Shown here: positions 25,579 through 33,899 of the stretch, one piece after another
Layout of the letters: each line of letters begins with the position of its first letter
Position numbering within the stretch: the first letter of the stretch is position 1
Origin: Nonomuraea polychroma
GTDB lineage: Bacteria > Actinomycetota > Actinomycetes > Streptosporangiales > Streptosporangiaceae
Direction: 5' to 3'
Assembly: GCF_004011505.1 (NCBI RefSeq)
Contig: NZ_SAUN01000001.1
Coordinates: forward strand, 1,302,001-1,366,000
Length of the DNA stretch: 64,000 bases
Translations under genes and position numbers: made by a program
The notes under the pieces: model-generated
What the model was told of the DNA's origin: nothing
Databases searched by the model: none
What the model saw: the letters and a program-made list of their open reading frames with translations, nothing else

Positions 25579-26082
25579 GTGGCGCAGCAGGCCGGAGCGG
25601 TACGCCTGAGGCCACCCCAGAACGCCGTGCACCCCCGGGCGATCACGATGTGGACCACCCGGTCCGCCGTGGCGTACGGGCTGGTGGCCGTGGTGTTCCT
25701 GGGTCTGGCGGCGTTCGCCGACGGGGCGGGCACCCTGTTCGTGGTGCTCGCGTTCCTGACGGCTCTGGCCGGCGCCTGCTACGCGATCGTGGTGCCGCGG
25801 TGGCGCTACCGCGTGCATCGCTGGGAGGTGACGGACGACGCCGTCTACACGAGCTCCGGCTGGTTGTGGCATCAGTACCGGGTGGCGCCGATGTCGCGCA
25901 TCCAGACGGTGGACACCATGCGGGGCCCGTTCTACCAGCTCTTCAAGCTGTCGGCGGTGACCGTGACCACCGCGTCGGCGATGGGGCCGCTGCGGATCGA
26001 CGGCCTGGACGAGGAGTTCGCGAGGGACCTCGTGGACCGGCTCAACAGGGTGACCCAGGCGACACCGGGGGATGCGACGTGA
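25579..26082 (+). CDS. bacterial-PH-domain membrane protein (YdbS-like)
   Basis: 167 residues: two TM helices (about 30-50 and 53-75) then a bPH2 domain (RYRVHRWEVTDDAVYTSSGWLWHQYRVAPMSRIQTVDTMRGP in several blocks). Pairs of a short and a long bPH2 protein, like YdbS/YdbT of Bacillus subtilis, have been linked to resistance against membrane-active bacteriocins. The GTG at 25579 lies 2 bp after the peptidase stop. Proposed self-protection partner of the next gene. Confidence 0.82.
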   Translation: MAQQAGAVRLRPPQNAVHPRAITMWTTRSAVAYGLVAVVFLGLAAFADGAGTLFVVLAFLTALAGACYAIVVPRWRYRVHRWEVTDDAVYTSSGWLWHQYRVAPMSRIQTVDTMRGPFYQLFKLSAVTVTTASAMGPLRIDGLDEEFARDLVDRLNRVTQATPGDAT

Positions 26083-27674
26083 CGGTGGAGGACATGAGGG
26101 TGCAGTCCGTCGGCTGGCGCCGGCTCGACCCCCGCATGTGCCTGGTCAACCTGCGCTGGCTGCTGCCGCCGCTGGGCATCATCGCCCTGACCGCGCTGGC
26201 CTCGGGCGGCGTCAACTGGGAAGATCACAAGCTGCAGATCGTCTCGGCCCTGCTGTTCGTCTACCTCACCTGCAGTGAGATGATCCGCTGGCGGACCACG
26301 CGCTACCGGGTGACCGATGAGCAGGTCGAGGTCCACTCCGGCCTGTTGTGGCGGCGGCACGTCGCGATACCCCGCGACCGCATCCGCACCGTGGACGTGA
26401 CGTCGGGGCCGGTGCACCGGATCTTCGGCCTGTCGATCGTCACCATGGGCACCGGCCAGGCGCTCCGGACCGACCGTCGCGATCAGGTCAAGCTCGACGC
26501 CGTCTCCGCGGCCGAGGCGGCGACCCTCCGTGCGGAGCTCCTGCCCCGGGCACAGGCCGCCGCCACGATCCCCGCACCCGCCGAACCGCAGGAAGCCGCA
26601 GAGCCGAACGAAGCCGCCGAGCCGCGGGAAACCGCCGAGCCGGCGGCGGAGGAGATCGCCCGGATCGACCCGCGGTGGGTGCGGTACGCGCCGCTGAGCC
26701 CGCTCGTGTTCGTCATCGGCCTCGCCCCGCTCACCCAGGCGTACAACCTGGCCGAGAGGCTAGGCGTTCCCGTGGACATCGAAGGGGCGGTGCTGGGGGC
26801 CGTCGCGTTCCTGGAGTCGGCGCCCGGCTGGCTGTTCGTCGTGTTCGTCCTCATGATGCTGGTCGCCGGGGCGATCGGCACCGTGCTGCTGTTCACCGAG
26901 TCGTGGTGGCGCTTCCGCCTCGAGCGCGAGCCCCGGACCGGCACCCTGCGCGTGACCCGGGGGCTGCTCACGACGCGCTCCTTCACGCTGGAGGAGCGGC
27001 GGCTGCGCGGCGCCGAGCTGATCGAGCCGTTCATGCTGCGCTGGGGGAAGGGGACCCGGCTCAAGGCGCTCGCGAGCGGGCTGCGCCACACCATGGACGG
27101 CCCACGCGGCGGCTCCGGCGCGTTGCTGCCGCCGGCGCCCCGCCAGATGGCGCACGCCACGGCGGCGTCGGCGCTGGGGGAGCGGGAGAGCCCACTGCTG
27201 CCCACGCGACTACGCACCCACCCCCGCGCCGCGCTGCGCCGCAGGATGTTCCGCGCCGCCCTGGCGAGCGCGGCGGCCATCGTCGCGGCGGCGGTGCTCG
27301 CCGCGCTGACGGGGTGGTCCGCCGGCTGGTCGATGGCGGTCGCGGCCGCGGTCGCGGTGCCGGTCTCCCTCCTGCTCGCGGCCGACTCCTACCGGTCGCT
27401 CGGACACACGCTCCACGGCGCCTACCTGGTGACCCGGTCCGGCGCGCTGGTACGCCGCACCGTGGCGCTGCAGCGCACCGGCGTCATCGGCTGGACCATC
27501 ACCCGCTCGCCGTTCCAGCGGAGGTCGGGCCTGGCGAACATCGCGGCCACGACGGCGGCGGGCACGCTCGGCGCCTACACCGTGCGGGACGTCGGCTACG
27601 GGGACGGCCTCGTCCTGGCCGACGAGGCGGTTCCCGGGTTGCTGGCGCAATTCATCGAGCGGGTGGAGCAATAA
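26079..27674 (+). CDS. triple bPH2-domain membrane protein (YdbT-like)
   Basis: 531 residues from the GTG at 26079 (GTGA overlap with the partner; GGGGG upstream). Three bPH2 modules: RTTRYRVTDEQVEVHSGLLW (about 70-150), RLEREPRTGTLRVTRGLLTT (about 285-340) and YLVTRSGALVRRTVALQRTG (about 450-530). They are separated by TM pairs and by a Glu/Ala/Pro repeat linker (EPQEAAEPNEAAEPRETAEP, about residues 170-190). Length and layout are those of YdbT. With the YdbS-like protein it is the best candidate for producer immunity. Confidence 0.83.
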   Translation: MTVEDMRVQSVGWRRLDPRMCLVNLRWLLPPLGIIALTALASGGVNWEDHKLQIVSALLFVYLTCSEMIRWRTTRYRVTDEQVEVHSGLLWRRHVAIPRDRIRTVDVTSGPVHRIFGLSIVTMGTGQALRTDRRDQVKLDAVSAAEAATLRAELLPRAQAAATIPAPAEPQEAAEPNEAAEPRETAEPAAEEIARIDPRWVRYAPLSPLVFVIGLAPLTQAYNLAERLGVPVDIEGAVLGAVAFLESAPGWLFVVFVLMMLVAGAIGTVLLFTESWWRFRLEREPRTGTLRVTRGLLTTRSFTLEERRLRGAELIEPFMLRWGKGTRLKALASGLRHTMDGPRGGSGALLPPAPRQMAHATAASALGERESPLLPTRLRTHPRAALRRRMFRAALASAAAIVAAAVLAALTGWSAGWSMAVAAAVAVPVSLLLAADSYRSLGHTLHGAYLVTRSGALVRRTVALQRTGVIGWTITRSPFQRRSGLANIAATTAAGTLGAYTVRDVGYGDGLVLADEAVPGLLAQFIERVEQ

Positions 27675-27700
27675 CGCATGATGACGAAGGACGGATATTC

Positions 27701-28612
27701 ATGACTGTTCTGCAGGCAGTGGGGTTGACAAAAAGATATGGGCCGGTGTTAGCGGTAAGCAATGCGAGTTTCTCGGTCCGGGCCGGCGCCATAACCGGCT
27801 TCCTGGGGCCGAACGGCGCCGGCAAGTCGACGACCCTGCGGATGTTCCTCGGCCTCGACCACCCCACCAGCGGCTCGGCCCTCATCGACGGGAAGCCCAT
27901 CAGCGAATGGCCCGTCCCCGCCCGCAAGATCGGGGCGGCTCTCGACACGCAGTGCGCTCACCCCAGCCGCCGGGCGATCGACACCCTGCGCTGGGTCGCC
28001 AAGATGATCGGGGTCGACCCCAGGCAGGGCGAGGTGATGCTCGACCGGGTGGGCCTGACGGAGGTGGCCAACCAGCGGGTCGGCAGGTTCTCCCTCGGCA
28101 TGCGGCAGCGGCTCGCGCTGGCCATCGCGCTGATCGGCAACCCGGAGATCGTCGTGCTGGACGAGCCGATGAACGGGCTGGACCCCGACGGCATCTCGTG
28201 GATGAAGGACCTCCTGCGGCAGTTCCGCGACCAGGGGCGCACGGTGTTCGTGTCCAGCCACCTCCTGGCGGAGATGGAGGACCTCGTCGACGACCTCGTG
28301 GTCATCGCCCAGAGCCGGATCGTGGGCAGCGGCTCGGCAGCGGCGTTCATGCAGCGGTTCCAGGTGAAGAAGGTCACCGTGCGGTGCGAGAACCCCAAGG
28401 CGCTGGCGCCCGCGCTGGTGAAGGCCGGCGGCCGGGTGCAGGCGAGCGGCTCTCATGGCATCCAGGTCACCGGGCTGGCCTCCGGGCAGGTCGGGACCAT
28501 CGCGCGGGACACCATGGTGGCGCTCTACGAGCTGCGGGAGGAGCGCAGCCTGCACCACGCGTTCGCGCAGGCCACACAGGACAGGTCGAGCATCAAGGGA
28601 GAGGTGGGCTAG
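27701..28612 (+). CDS. ABC transporter ATP-binding protein (immunity-type)
   Basis: 303 residues of the bacitracin/lantibiotic-immunity (BcrA/LanF) branch: GPNGAGKST, signature FSLGMRQRLALAIAL, VVLDEPMNGLDPDG and SSHLLAEME, plus a roughly 90-residue C-terminal extension. It pairs with the permease immediately downstream (no gap). The start ATG 27701 is 26 bp after the bPH2 gene. A TTA codon lies at residue 17. It is a close paralogue of the orphan ATPase at 32663-33577. Confidence 0.88.
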   Translation: MTVLQAVGLTKRYGPVLAVSNASFSVRAGAITGFLGPNGAGKSTTLRMFLGLDHPTSGSALIDGKPISEWPVPARKIGAALDTQCAHPSRRAIDTLRWVAKMIGVDPRQGEVMLDRVGLTEVANQRVGRFSLGMRQRLALAIALIGNPEIVVLDEPMNGLDPDGISWMKDLLRQFRDQGRTVFVSSHLLAEMEDLVDDLVVIAQSRIVGSGSAAAFMQRFQVKKVTVRCENPKALAPALVKAGGRVQASGSHGIQVTGLASGQVGTIARDTMVALYELREERSLHHAFAQATQDRSSIKGEVG

Positions 28613-29353
28613 GTGAGTTTCGCCAACGTGTGCGCCGCGGAGCTGCTCAAGTTCCGTACGCTCCTGAGCAACAGGATCACGCTGCTGTGCGCCCTCGTGG
28701 GCGTGGCGGCCGTGGGCCTGCTGATGGGGTCCAACATCGGCCCCAACGGCAATCTCGTCCAGGGCCCGCCCGGCTCGCAGGCCGTCGCCTCGCCCATGCA
28801 GTTCGTGATGTTCTCGATGATGATCCTCGGGGTGCTCTCCGCGACGAGCGAGATCAGGAACGGCACCTTCCGGATCACCCTTTCCGTCGCCCCCTGGCGG
28901 AGGCGGGTCCTCACCGGCAAGATGGTCACCCTCGCCGCGATCGCCTTCGGCGTCACGATCGTCGGCCTGCTGATCGCGTACGGCAGCTCGCTGATCACCG
29001 CGAGCGGCACCGCCTACGCGCCCCTGTCCAACGGGGGAGCCGCCACCATCCTGGCGTTCCTGGGCAGCGTGCCGCTGGTCACCGCGCTTGGGGTCGCGGT
29101 CGGGGTGCTGGTGAAGAGCACCGCGGGCGCCCTGTCCATCCTGCTGGTGTGGGCCTTCGCCGGCGAGGGGATCCTGGCGATCGTCCTCCCGGACACGATC
29201 GACCCCTATCTGCCGTTCATGATGGTCGGCGCGGGCCCGGGCATCCTGCCCGAAGGGCCGGGGCCGGTGCTGGGCCTCGGGATCTTCGCGCTGTACGTCG
29301 CGATCGTGATCGCCGTGACCTTCTTCGTCGCCGAACGACGGGACATCGCCTGA
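28613..29353 (+). CDS. ABC-2-type permease (immunity-type)
   Basis: 246 residues, about six TM helices: LLSNRITLLCALVGVAAVGLL, FVMFSMMILGVLSATSEIRNGT, MVTLAAIAFGVTIVGLLIAYG and three more. The EIRNGT cytoplasmic loop is typical of BcrB/LanE-like permeases. The GTG at 28613 directly abuts the ATPase stop. Together they would expel or displace the mature lanthipeptide from the membrane. A hairpin 28 nt past the stop probably ends the biosynthetic transcript. Confidence 0.86.
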   Translation: MSFANVCAAELLKFRTLLSNRITLLCALVGVAAVGLLMGSNIGPNGNLVQGPPGSQAVASPMQFVMFSMMILGVLSATSEIRNGTFRITLSVAPWRRRVLTGKMVTLAAIAFGVTIVGLLIAYGSSLITASGTAYAPLSNGGAATILAFLGSVPLVTALGVAVGVLVKSTAGALSILLVWAFAGEGILAIVLPDTIDPYLPFMMVGAGPGILPEGPGPVLGLGIFALYVAIVIAVTFFVAERRDIA

Positions 29354-29381
29354 CCATTCGCTACGGAGAAAAATCCCAGCT

Positions 29382-29413
29382 CACTTGACTTGCCGGGGGG
29401 CAGCAGTCAAGTG
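29382..29413 (+). terminator. inverted repeat closing the lanthipeptide operon
   Basis: CACTTGACT and AGTCAAGTG pair exactly (9 bp) around a G-rich 14-nt loop that itself has TGCC/GGCA. It lies 28 nt after the permease stop and 98 nt before the SARP start; it could also be an operator for the SARP gene. Confidence 0.55.
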
Positions 29414-29511
29414 GTGACGGTGACAAGCGGGGTGGATGTCGCGAATTGTCGTGTGTAAGCCGGGACAAAGCTGCTTAAATAGGGGATGATCAGAGGGGAA
29501 CTAGGGGGATC

Positions 29512-32373
29512 GTGCCTCTGATGCGCTTTGGAATTCTGGGCCAACCGGCAATTTGGCGCCATGACCAGGAGATCAGGCTCGCCACTCGGCGGTCGCGCGC
29601 GGTGCTGGCACATCTGCTGCTGAGCCCGGCCCGCTCCGCCTCGATCGAGAGCCTCATCTACGCGATCTACGGGGACGCGCCCACGAAGAGCGCCAGGAAC
29701 CAGGTGCACCGCGGCGTCGGTGAGCTCAGGAAGTACGGCGTCACCATCGACGTGCACGACAACGTCTACCGGCTGGAGGCGGCCGAGGACACCATCGACG
29801 CCTTCGTCTTCATGCGCTTATATGACCAGGCGCGGCTCTTGGCCGGCGATCGGGATCATGCGGGGGCGGCCACGATGCTGGGCGAGGCCCTGGCCTTGTG
29901 GCGCGGCTCGGCCCTGTCCGGCCTCGACAGCGAGGCGTTCCTCGCCGAGGCGGCGGTGTGGGACGAGCGCAGGCTCACCGCCATCGAGGCCCGCATCGAC
30001 GCCGACCTCGCGCTCGGCCGGCACCGCGAGGTGATCGCAGAGCTGCAGCAGCTCGCCGACCAGCACCCGCTGCGGGAGGCCTTCTGCGGTCAGCTCATGC
30101 TCGCGTTATACCGGTCGCAGCGGGGCAGCGAGGCGCTGCAGGCCTTCACCGACCTGGAGGACCGGCTCAGGGAGGAGCTCGGCACCGATCCCAGCCCCGC
30201 GCTGCGGGACCTCAGGACACGCATCCTGCGCCAGGACTCCGCCCTCGACCTCTGGACGCGGATCCCGCCCCAGGACTCGTCCCTCGACCTCGGGACGTGG
30301 ATCCCGCAGCAGGACTCCGACTCCGGCGCTCCGGTCCAGCGCCAGAACCCCGGCGAACCGGCGCCCCCGCCCGTGCCACGGCAGTTGCCCGCACGCTCGG
30401 GCGCCCTGGTGGGCAGGGATGCGGAGCTGCGGCGGATCACCGACGCGATGGACGACCACGGCACGTGTCCCGTGGTGGTGGTCACCGGGCCGGGCGGCGT
30501 CGGCAAGACCGCGCTGTGCCTGGAGGCCGCGCACCGCGTGGCCGTCCGGTACCCCGACGGTCAGCTCTACGCCGACGATCTGAGCGAGCCCGGCGACGTG
30601 CTGGCCGCGTTCCTGACCGCGCTCGGGGCCGCCGCCGGCGAGATCCCGGACGGCATGGGCGCGCGCGCCGCGCTGCTGCGCAGCCTGCTGGCCGGCCGCC
30701 GCGTGCTCATCGTGCTGGACGGCGTGAGCGGCGCCCGCCACATCGATTCCTTCGTGCCCGGGCATCCGGGCTGCGCCGTCCTCGTGACGAGCCGCTCACC
30801 GCTGGCCCTGCTGCAGGGCGCCGTCCGGGTACCCGTGTCCGCGCTGGATCGCGCCGACGCCCGCGCGCTGCTGGCCACGGGCGCCGGCGAGGAGCGGATG
30901 GCGGCCGAGCCGGACGCGGCGGACCGGATCATCGACCTGTGCGCCCGGCTGCCGGTGGCCCTGCACATCGCCGCGGCCAGGCTGGCCACCCGGCCCCACT
31001 GGACCCTCGCCCGCCTGGCCGAACGCCTCGCCGACCCGGCGAAGATCCTCAGCGAGCTGCGGCACGACGGCCAGAGCGTCGTCCCGACGTTGATGCGGGG
31101 CTACGAGGTGCTCCCCGCCGGACCACGCTCGCTGATCCGCAGGATCGGCTTCTACGGCAGCGCGGAGGTCACCGCCAGGACCACCGCGGCGCTCGCCGAC
31201 GTCCCCATGGACGTGGCGGAGAACATGCTGGAAGAGCTGGCCGAGAGCCATTTCATGGTCACGCTGCGGGACGGCGCGCGGTTCCGCTGCCACGAGTTGC
31301 TGCTGGGCTTCGGAGCCGGCCGCGCGCTCGCCGAGGACCCGGAGGAGGACCTGCGGGCCGCCGTGCAACGCGCGCTCGGCGGCTGGCTGACGCTCACCGA
31401 TGCCGCGCACACCTCGATGCGCGGCCAGGACAACTCCATCCCGCGCGGTACGGCCCCCCGCTACCAGCCGCGGGGAGCCGCCGCGTGGTCCGGTGAGGGA
31501 GCGGCCTGGTTCGACGCCAACCTCGAGGCGATACTGGCGGCCGTACGGCGGGCGGTCCCGTTCCCCGAGACGTGCTGGGAGCTGGCCGTCGCACCGCTCG
31601 CCCGCTACGAGGCGGGATCCCGCTTCGACGAATGGCTCGAGTCCCACGAGCTGGCCCTGTCCAGCGTCCGCGGCGCCGGGAACATCCGCGGCGAGGCGGC
31701 CCTGCTCTACTCCCTCGGCTATCGCTCACTGCTGGTCGGCGACTACGCCGGGGCGGCCCGCCGGCTGGAGGAGGCCTTGCGGCTGTTCCAGCACCTGGCC
31801 GACGACCACGGCCGCGGGCTGGCGCTGCGGTTGCTCGCCGACCTCGACCGGATCCGCCAGGAGCCGGCCAAGGCGCGCCGGACGTACGAGGAGGCCGCCG
31901 AGGTGCTGCGCAGGAGCGGGGACCCGGTGGGCGAGGCCGACGCGCTGGGCGGGCTCGCGATGGTGCTGCACAGCACGGGGGAGGAGCAGGCGTCCCAGGA
32001 GTGTCTGGAAAGGGCGCTCGTCCTGTGCCGCGAGGGCGGCAGCCTGCGCAGCGAGGCCCAGATCCGGCGCGGGGTGGCCATGCACGCCGCCCGGGCGGGC
32101 ACACCGGAGGAGGCCTATCCCGAGCTGCTTCAGGCGTTGGAGATCGCCACGTTCATCGGCGACCGGGTCGTGCTGTCGGACATCCTGCTCGACCTCGGAA
32201 CGACACGGATCCTGCTCGGTGACCCCAGGGCCGCCTACGACAACCTGGTCACCGCTGAGGAGATCGCGAAGGTCGCCGGCGTGAAGCGGACCGCCCTCCG
32301 GGCGCGGCGGGCCCGTGCCTTCCTCAACGGCAACGGCGAGGCAACCCGCAAACCGGCGCGCGACGACCACTAG
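29512..32373 (+). CDS. SARP-family regulator (BTAD, NB-ARC, TPR)
   Basis: 953 residues: winged-helix DNA-binding domain (about 1-95), BTAD domain (about 97-235), three 13-residue tandem repeats (236-273, TRILRQDSALDLW type), NB-ARC ATPase (P-loop GPGGVGKTAL near 325) and C-terminal TPRs (about 720-940). Large SARPs activate secondary-metabolite operons by binding direct repeats near -35. Start GTG 29512 follows AGGGGG; ATG 29521 is an alternative. TTA codons at residues 103 and 199 could make it depend on bldA. Probable pathway activator of the lanthipeptide locus. Confidence 0.87.
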   Translation: MPLMRFGILGQPAIWRHDQEIRLATRRSRAVLAHLLLSPARSASIESLIYAIYGDAPTKSARNQVHRGVGELRKYGVTIDVHDNVYRLEAAEDTIDAFVFMRLYDQARLLAGDRDHAGAATMLGEALALWRGSALSGLDSEAFLAEAAVWDERRLTAIEARIDADLALGRHREVIAELQQLADQHPLREAFCGQLMLALYRSQRGSEALQAFTDLEDRLREELGTDPSPALRDLRTRILRQDSALDLWTRIPPQDSSLDLGTWIPQQDSDSGAPVQRQNPGEPAPPPVPRQLPARSGALVGRDAELRRITDAMDDHGTCPVVVVTGPGGVGKTALCLEAAHRVAVRYPDGQLYADDLSEPGDVLAAFLTALGAAAGEIPDGMGARAALLRSLLAGRRVLIVLDGVSGARHIDSFVPGHPGCAVLVTSRSPLALLQGAVRVPVSALDRADARALLATGAGEERMAAEPDAADRIIDLCARLPVALHIAAARLATRPHWTLARLAERLADPAKILSELRHDGQSVVPTLMRGYEVLPAGPRSLIRRIGFYGSAEVTARTTAALADVPMDVAENMLEELAESHFMVTLRDGARFRCHELLLGFGAGRALAEDPEEDLRAAVQRALGGWLTLTDAAHTSMRGQDNSIPRGTAPRYQPRGAAAWSGEGAAWFDANLEAILAAVRRAVPFPETCWELAVAPLARYEAGSRFDEWLESHELALSSVRGAGNIRGEAALLYSLGYRSLLVGDYAGAARRLEEALRLFQHLADDHGRGLALRLLADLDRIRQEPAKARRTYEEAAEVLRRSGDPVGEADALGGLAMVLHSTGEEQASQECLERALVLCREGGSLRSEAQIRRGVAMHAARAGTPEEAYPELLQALEIATFIGDRVVLSDILLDLGTTRILLGDPRAAYDNLVTAEEIAKVAGVKRTALRARRARAFLNGNGEATRKPARDDH

Positions 32374-32537
32374 CGTCGTCCACCGCACGTCTCTTCCCGC
32401 CGCTTCGGGTGCGGATCCTTTGGGAGAGGGGCGGCTGTCTGCGTCCCTTCGACCCCGCCGCGCTTCGGCGCGGGTCCCTTCGCGAGGGAAGGAGTTGCGT
32501 TCGTGACGGTCCTTCTGGGGGAGCAGGGCCGAAGGGC

Positions 32538-32594
32538 GCGAAGGCGCCTGGGGAGGGCCGGAGGGTGCGAAGGCGCCTGGGGAGGGCCGGAGGG
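32538..32594. repeat. tandem 28-bp direct repeat
   Basis: Two identical 28-bp units (32538-32565 and 32567-32594, period 29) in the noncoding stretch between the SARP stop and the ABC ATPase stop. The surrounding 290 bp (32374-32662) are purine-rich and repetitive with no convincing gene. The repeats look like replication slippage or an intergenic spacer element. Confidence 0.7.
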
Positions 32595-32662
32595 ACGAGG
32601 TGCGCGGAGGAGGGGCGGGGTGTGTGGGGAGTGCGGCGAGGCGGCATGTGCGCAAGAGGCCA

Positions 32663-33577
32663 CTAGCCGAGCTCGCCGGGGATGTCGGTGATGGTGGCGG
32701 TCGCGTGCGTGAAGGCCCTCTTCAGGCTGCGCTCCTCCGTGAGCCCCAAGAGCGCTATCCCCGCGTCCCGAGCGATCTCGCCGAGCTGGATGGAGGTCAG
32801 CCCGCTGATCTCCATGCGCTGGCCCTGCATGTCGAGGACCTCGCCGCCGGCCTCGATCACGGCGGCGCACAGCGGTTCCGGCTTGTCCGACAGGACGCTG
32901 ATCGTCTGCGGATGGAATCGATCGATGAACGCGGTGGCGGAGCCGCTGCCGATGATCCTTCCGCCCGCGATCACCACGAGGTCGTCCACCAGATCTTCCA
33001 GCTCGGCCAGCAGGTGGCTGGAGATGAGCACCGTACGCCCCTGGTCGCGGAGCGAGCGCAGCAGGTCCTTCAGCCACGCGATGCCTTCGGGGTCGAGCCC
33101 GTTCATCGGCTCGTCCAGCACCACGATCTCGGGGTCGCCGACCAGCGCGATCGCCAGCGCGAGACGCTGCCGCATGCCGAGGGAGAACTTGCCCGTGCGC
33201 TGACGGGCCACCGCGCTGAGCCCGACCCGCTCCAGCAGGTCCTCGGCGTGGGAGGTGGGCACGCCGGCCAGCCTGGCCGCCCACCGCACGCTGTCGATCG
33301 CCCGCCGGGAAGGATGGACGCACTGGGCGTCCAGGGCGGCGCCCACCTTGAGGCTGGGAATGGGCCATTCGTGGATCGGCTTGCCGTCGATGAGGGCGGA
33401 GCCCGAGGTCGGTTGCACGAGACCCAGGAAGAGACGCAACGTCGTCGACTTGCCGGCGCCGTTCGGTCCCAGGAAGCCGGTGATGGCGCCTGACCGGATG
33501 GCGAAGCTGGCGTCGCTGACCGCCGTGACCGGACCGAACCGTTTCGTCAGGTTCCGCGCTTCCAGCATGGGCTGCAT
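32663..33577 (-). CDS. orphan ABC transporter ATP-binding protein, paralogue of 27701-28612
   Basis: 304 residues with GPNGAGKST, FSLGMRQRLALAIAL, VVLDEPMNGLDPEG and SSHLLAELE. Nearly every block matches the ATPase at 27701-28612, including the DGKPIxEWPxP insertion and the C-terminal extension. No permease gene lies beside it. It could share the permease at 28613 or be a leftover of a duplication. Start ATG 33577 was chosen for AGGAGC upstream and alignment with the paralogue; the frame stays open to 33772. Convergent with the SARP. Confidence 0.86.
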   Translation of the reverse strand: MQPMLEARNLTKRFGPVTAVSDASFAIRSGAITGFLGPNGAGKSTTLRLFLGLVQPTSGSALIDGKPIHEWPIPSLKVGAALDAQCVHPSRRAIDSVRWAARLAGVPTSHAEDLLERVGLSAVARQRTGKFSLGMRQRLALAIALVGDPEIVVLDEPMNGLDPEGIAWLKDLLRSLRDQGRTVLISSHLLAELEDLVDDLVVIAGGRIIGSGSATAFIDRFHPQTISVLSDKPEPLCAAVIEAGGEVLDMQGQRMEISGLTSIQLGEIARDAGIALLGLTEERSLKRAFTHATATITDIPGELG

Positions 33578-33699
33578 GGTCAGCGCAGCTCCTGGTTTCG
33601 CCGCCGCTCGCTGGGGTCGTCTGCTGGACGCCGGCGCAAAGGGCTCACGATTCCCCAGTCTTTGCCGCAGTAGAGTTGTGGATCTAGCGTATGGGGCCA

Positions 33700-33730
33700 A
33701 CTGTAAACACCGCACTACAGAGCGTGTCAA
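33700..33730 (-). promoter_or_regulatory. possible promoter for the orphan ABC ATPase
   Basis: In the gene-free divergent stretch 33578-33899, the minus strand has TTGACA (plus 33725-33730) and, 19 nt on, TACAGT (plus 33700-33705). The long spacing lowers confidence. The remainder of the stretch is AT-richer than its surroundings and shows GGCCATGG/CCGTGGCC near 33770, but nothing else identifiable. Confidence 0.4.
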
Positions 33731-33899
33731 CACGGTAAGAATGTCCCGAACGGTATCCGCTTGTGGGGCCATGGTAGCTCTCCGTGGCCGGGCATCTGGC
33801 TTTTGCTCATTTTGCTGCGGACCACTTGAGATCCACTTTCATGCGCTTAAACAGCCCTGCATGGGAGGATGTCGGCCGCCTAGTGGGGAGGAGAGAACA

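Noticed and set aside
25650..27674. 674-codon version of the YdbT-like protein
   Set aside because: The extra N-terminus overlaps the YdbS-like gene in another frame and has shadow composition; GTG 26079 with GGGGG and GTGA coupling is preferred.
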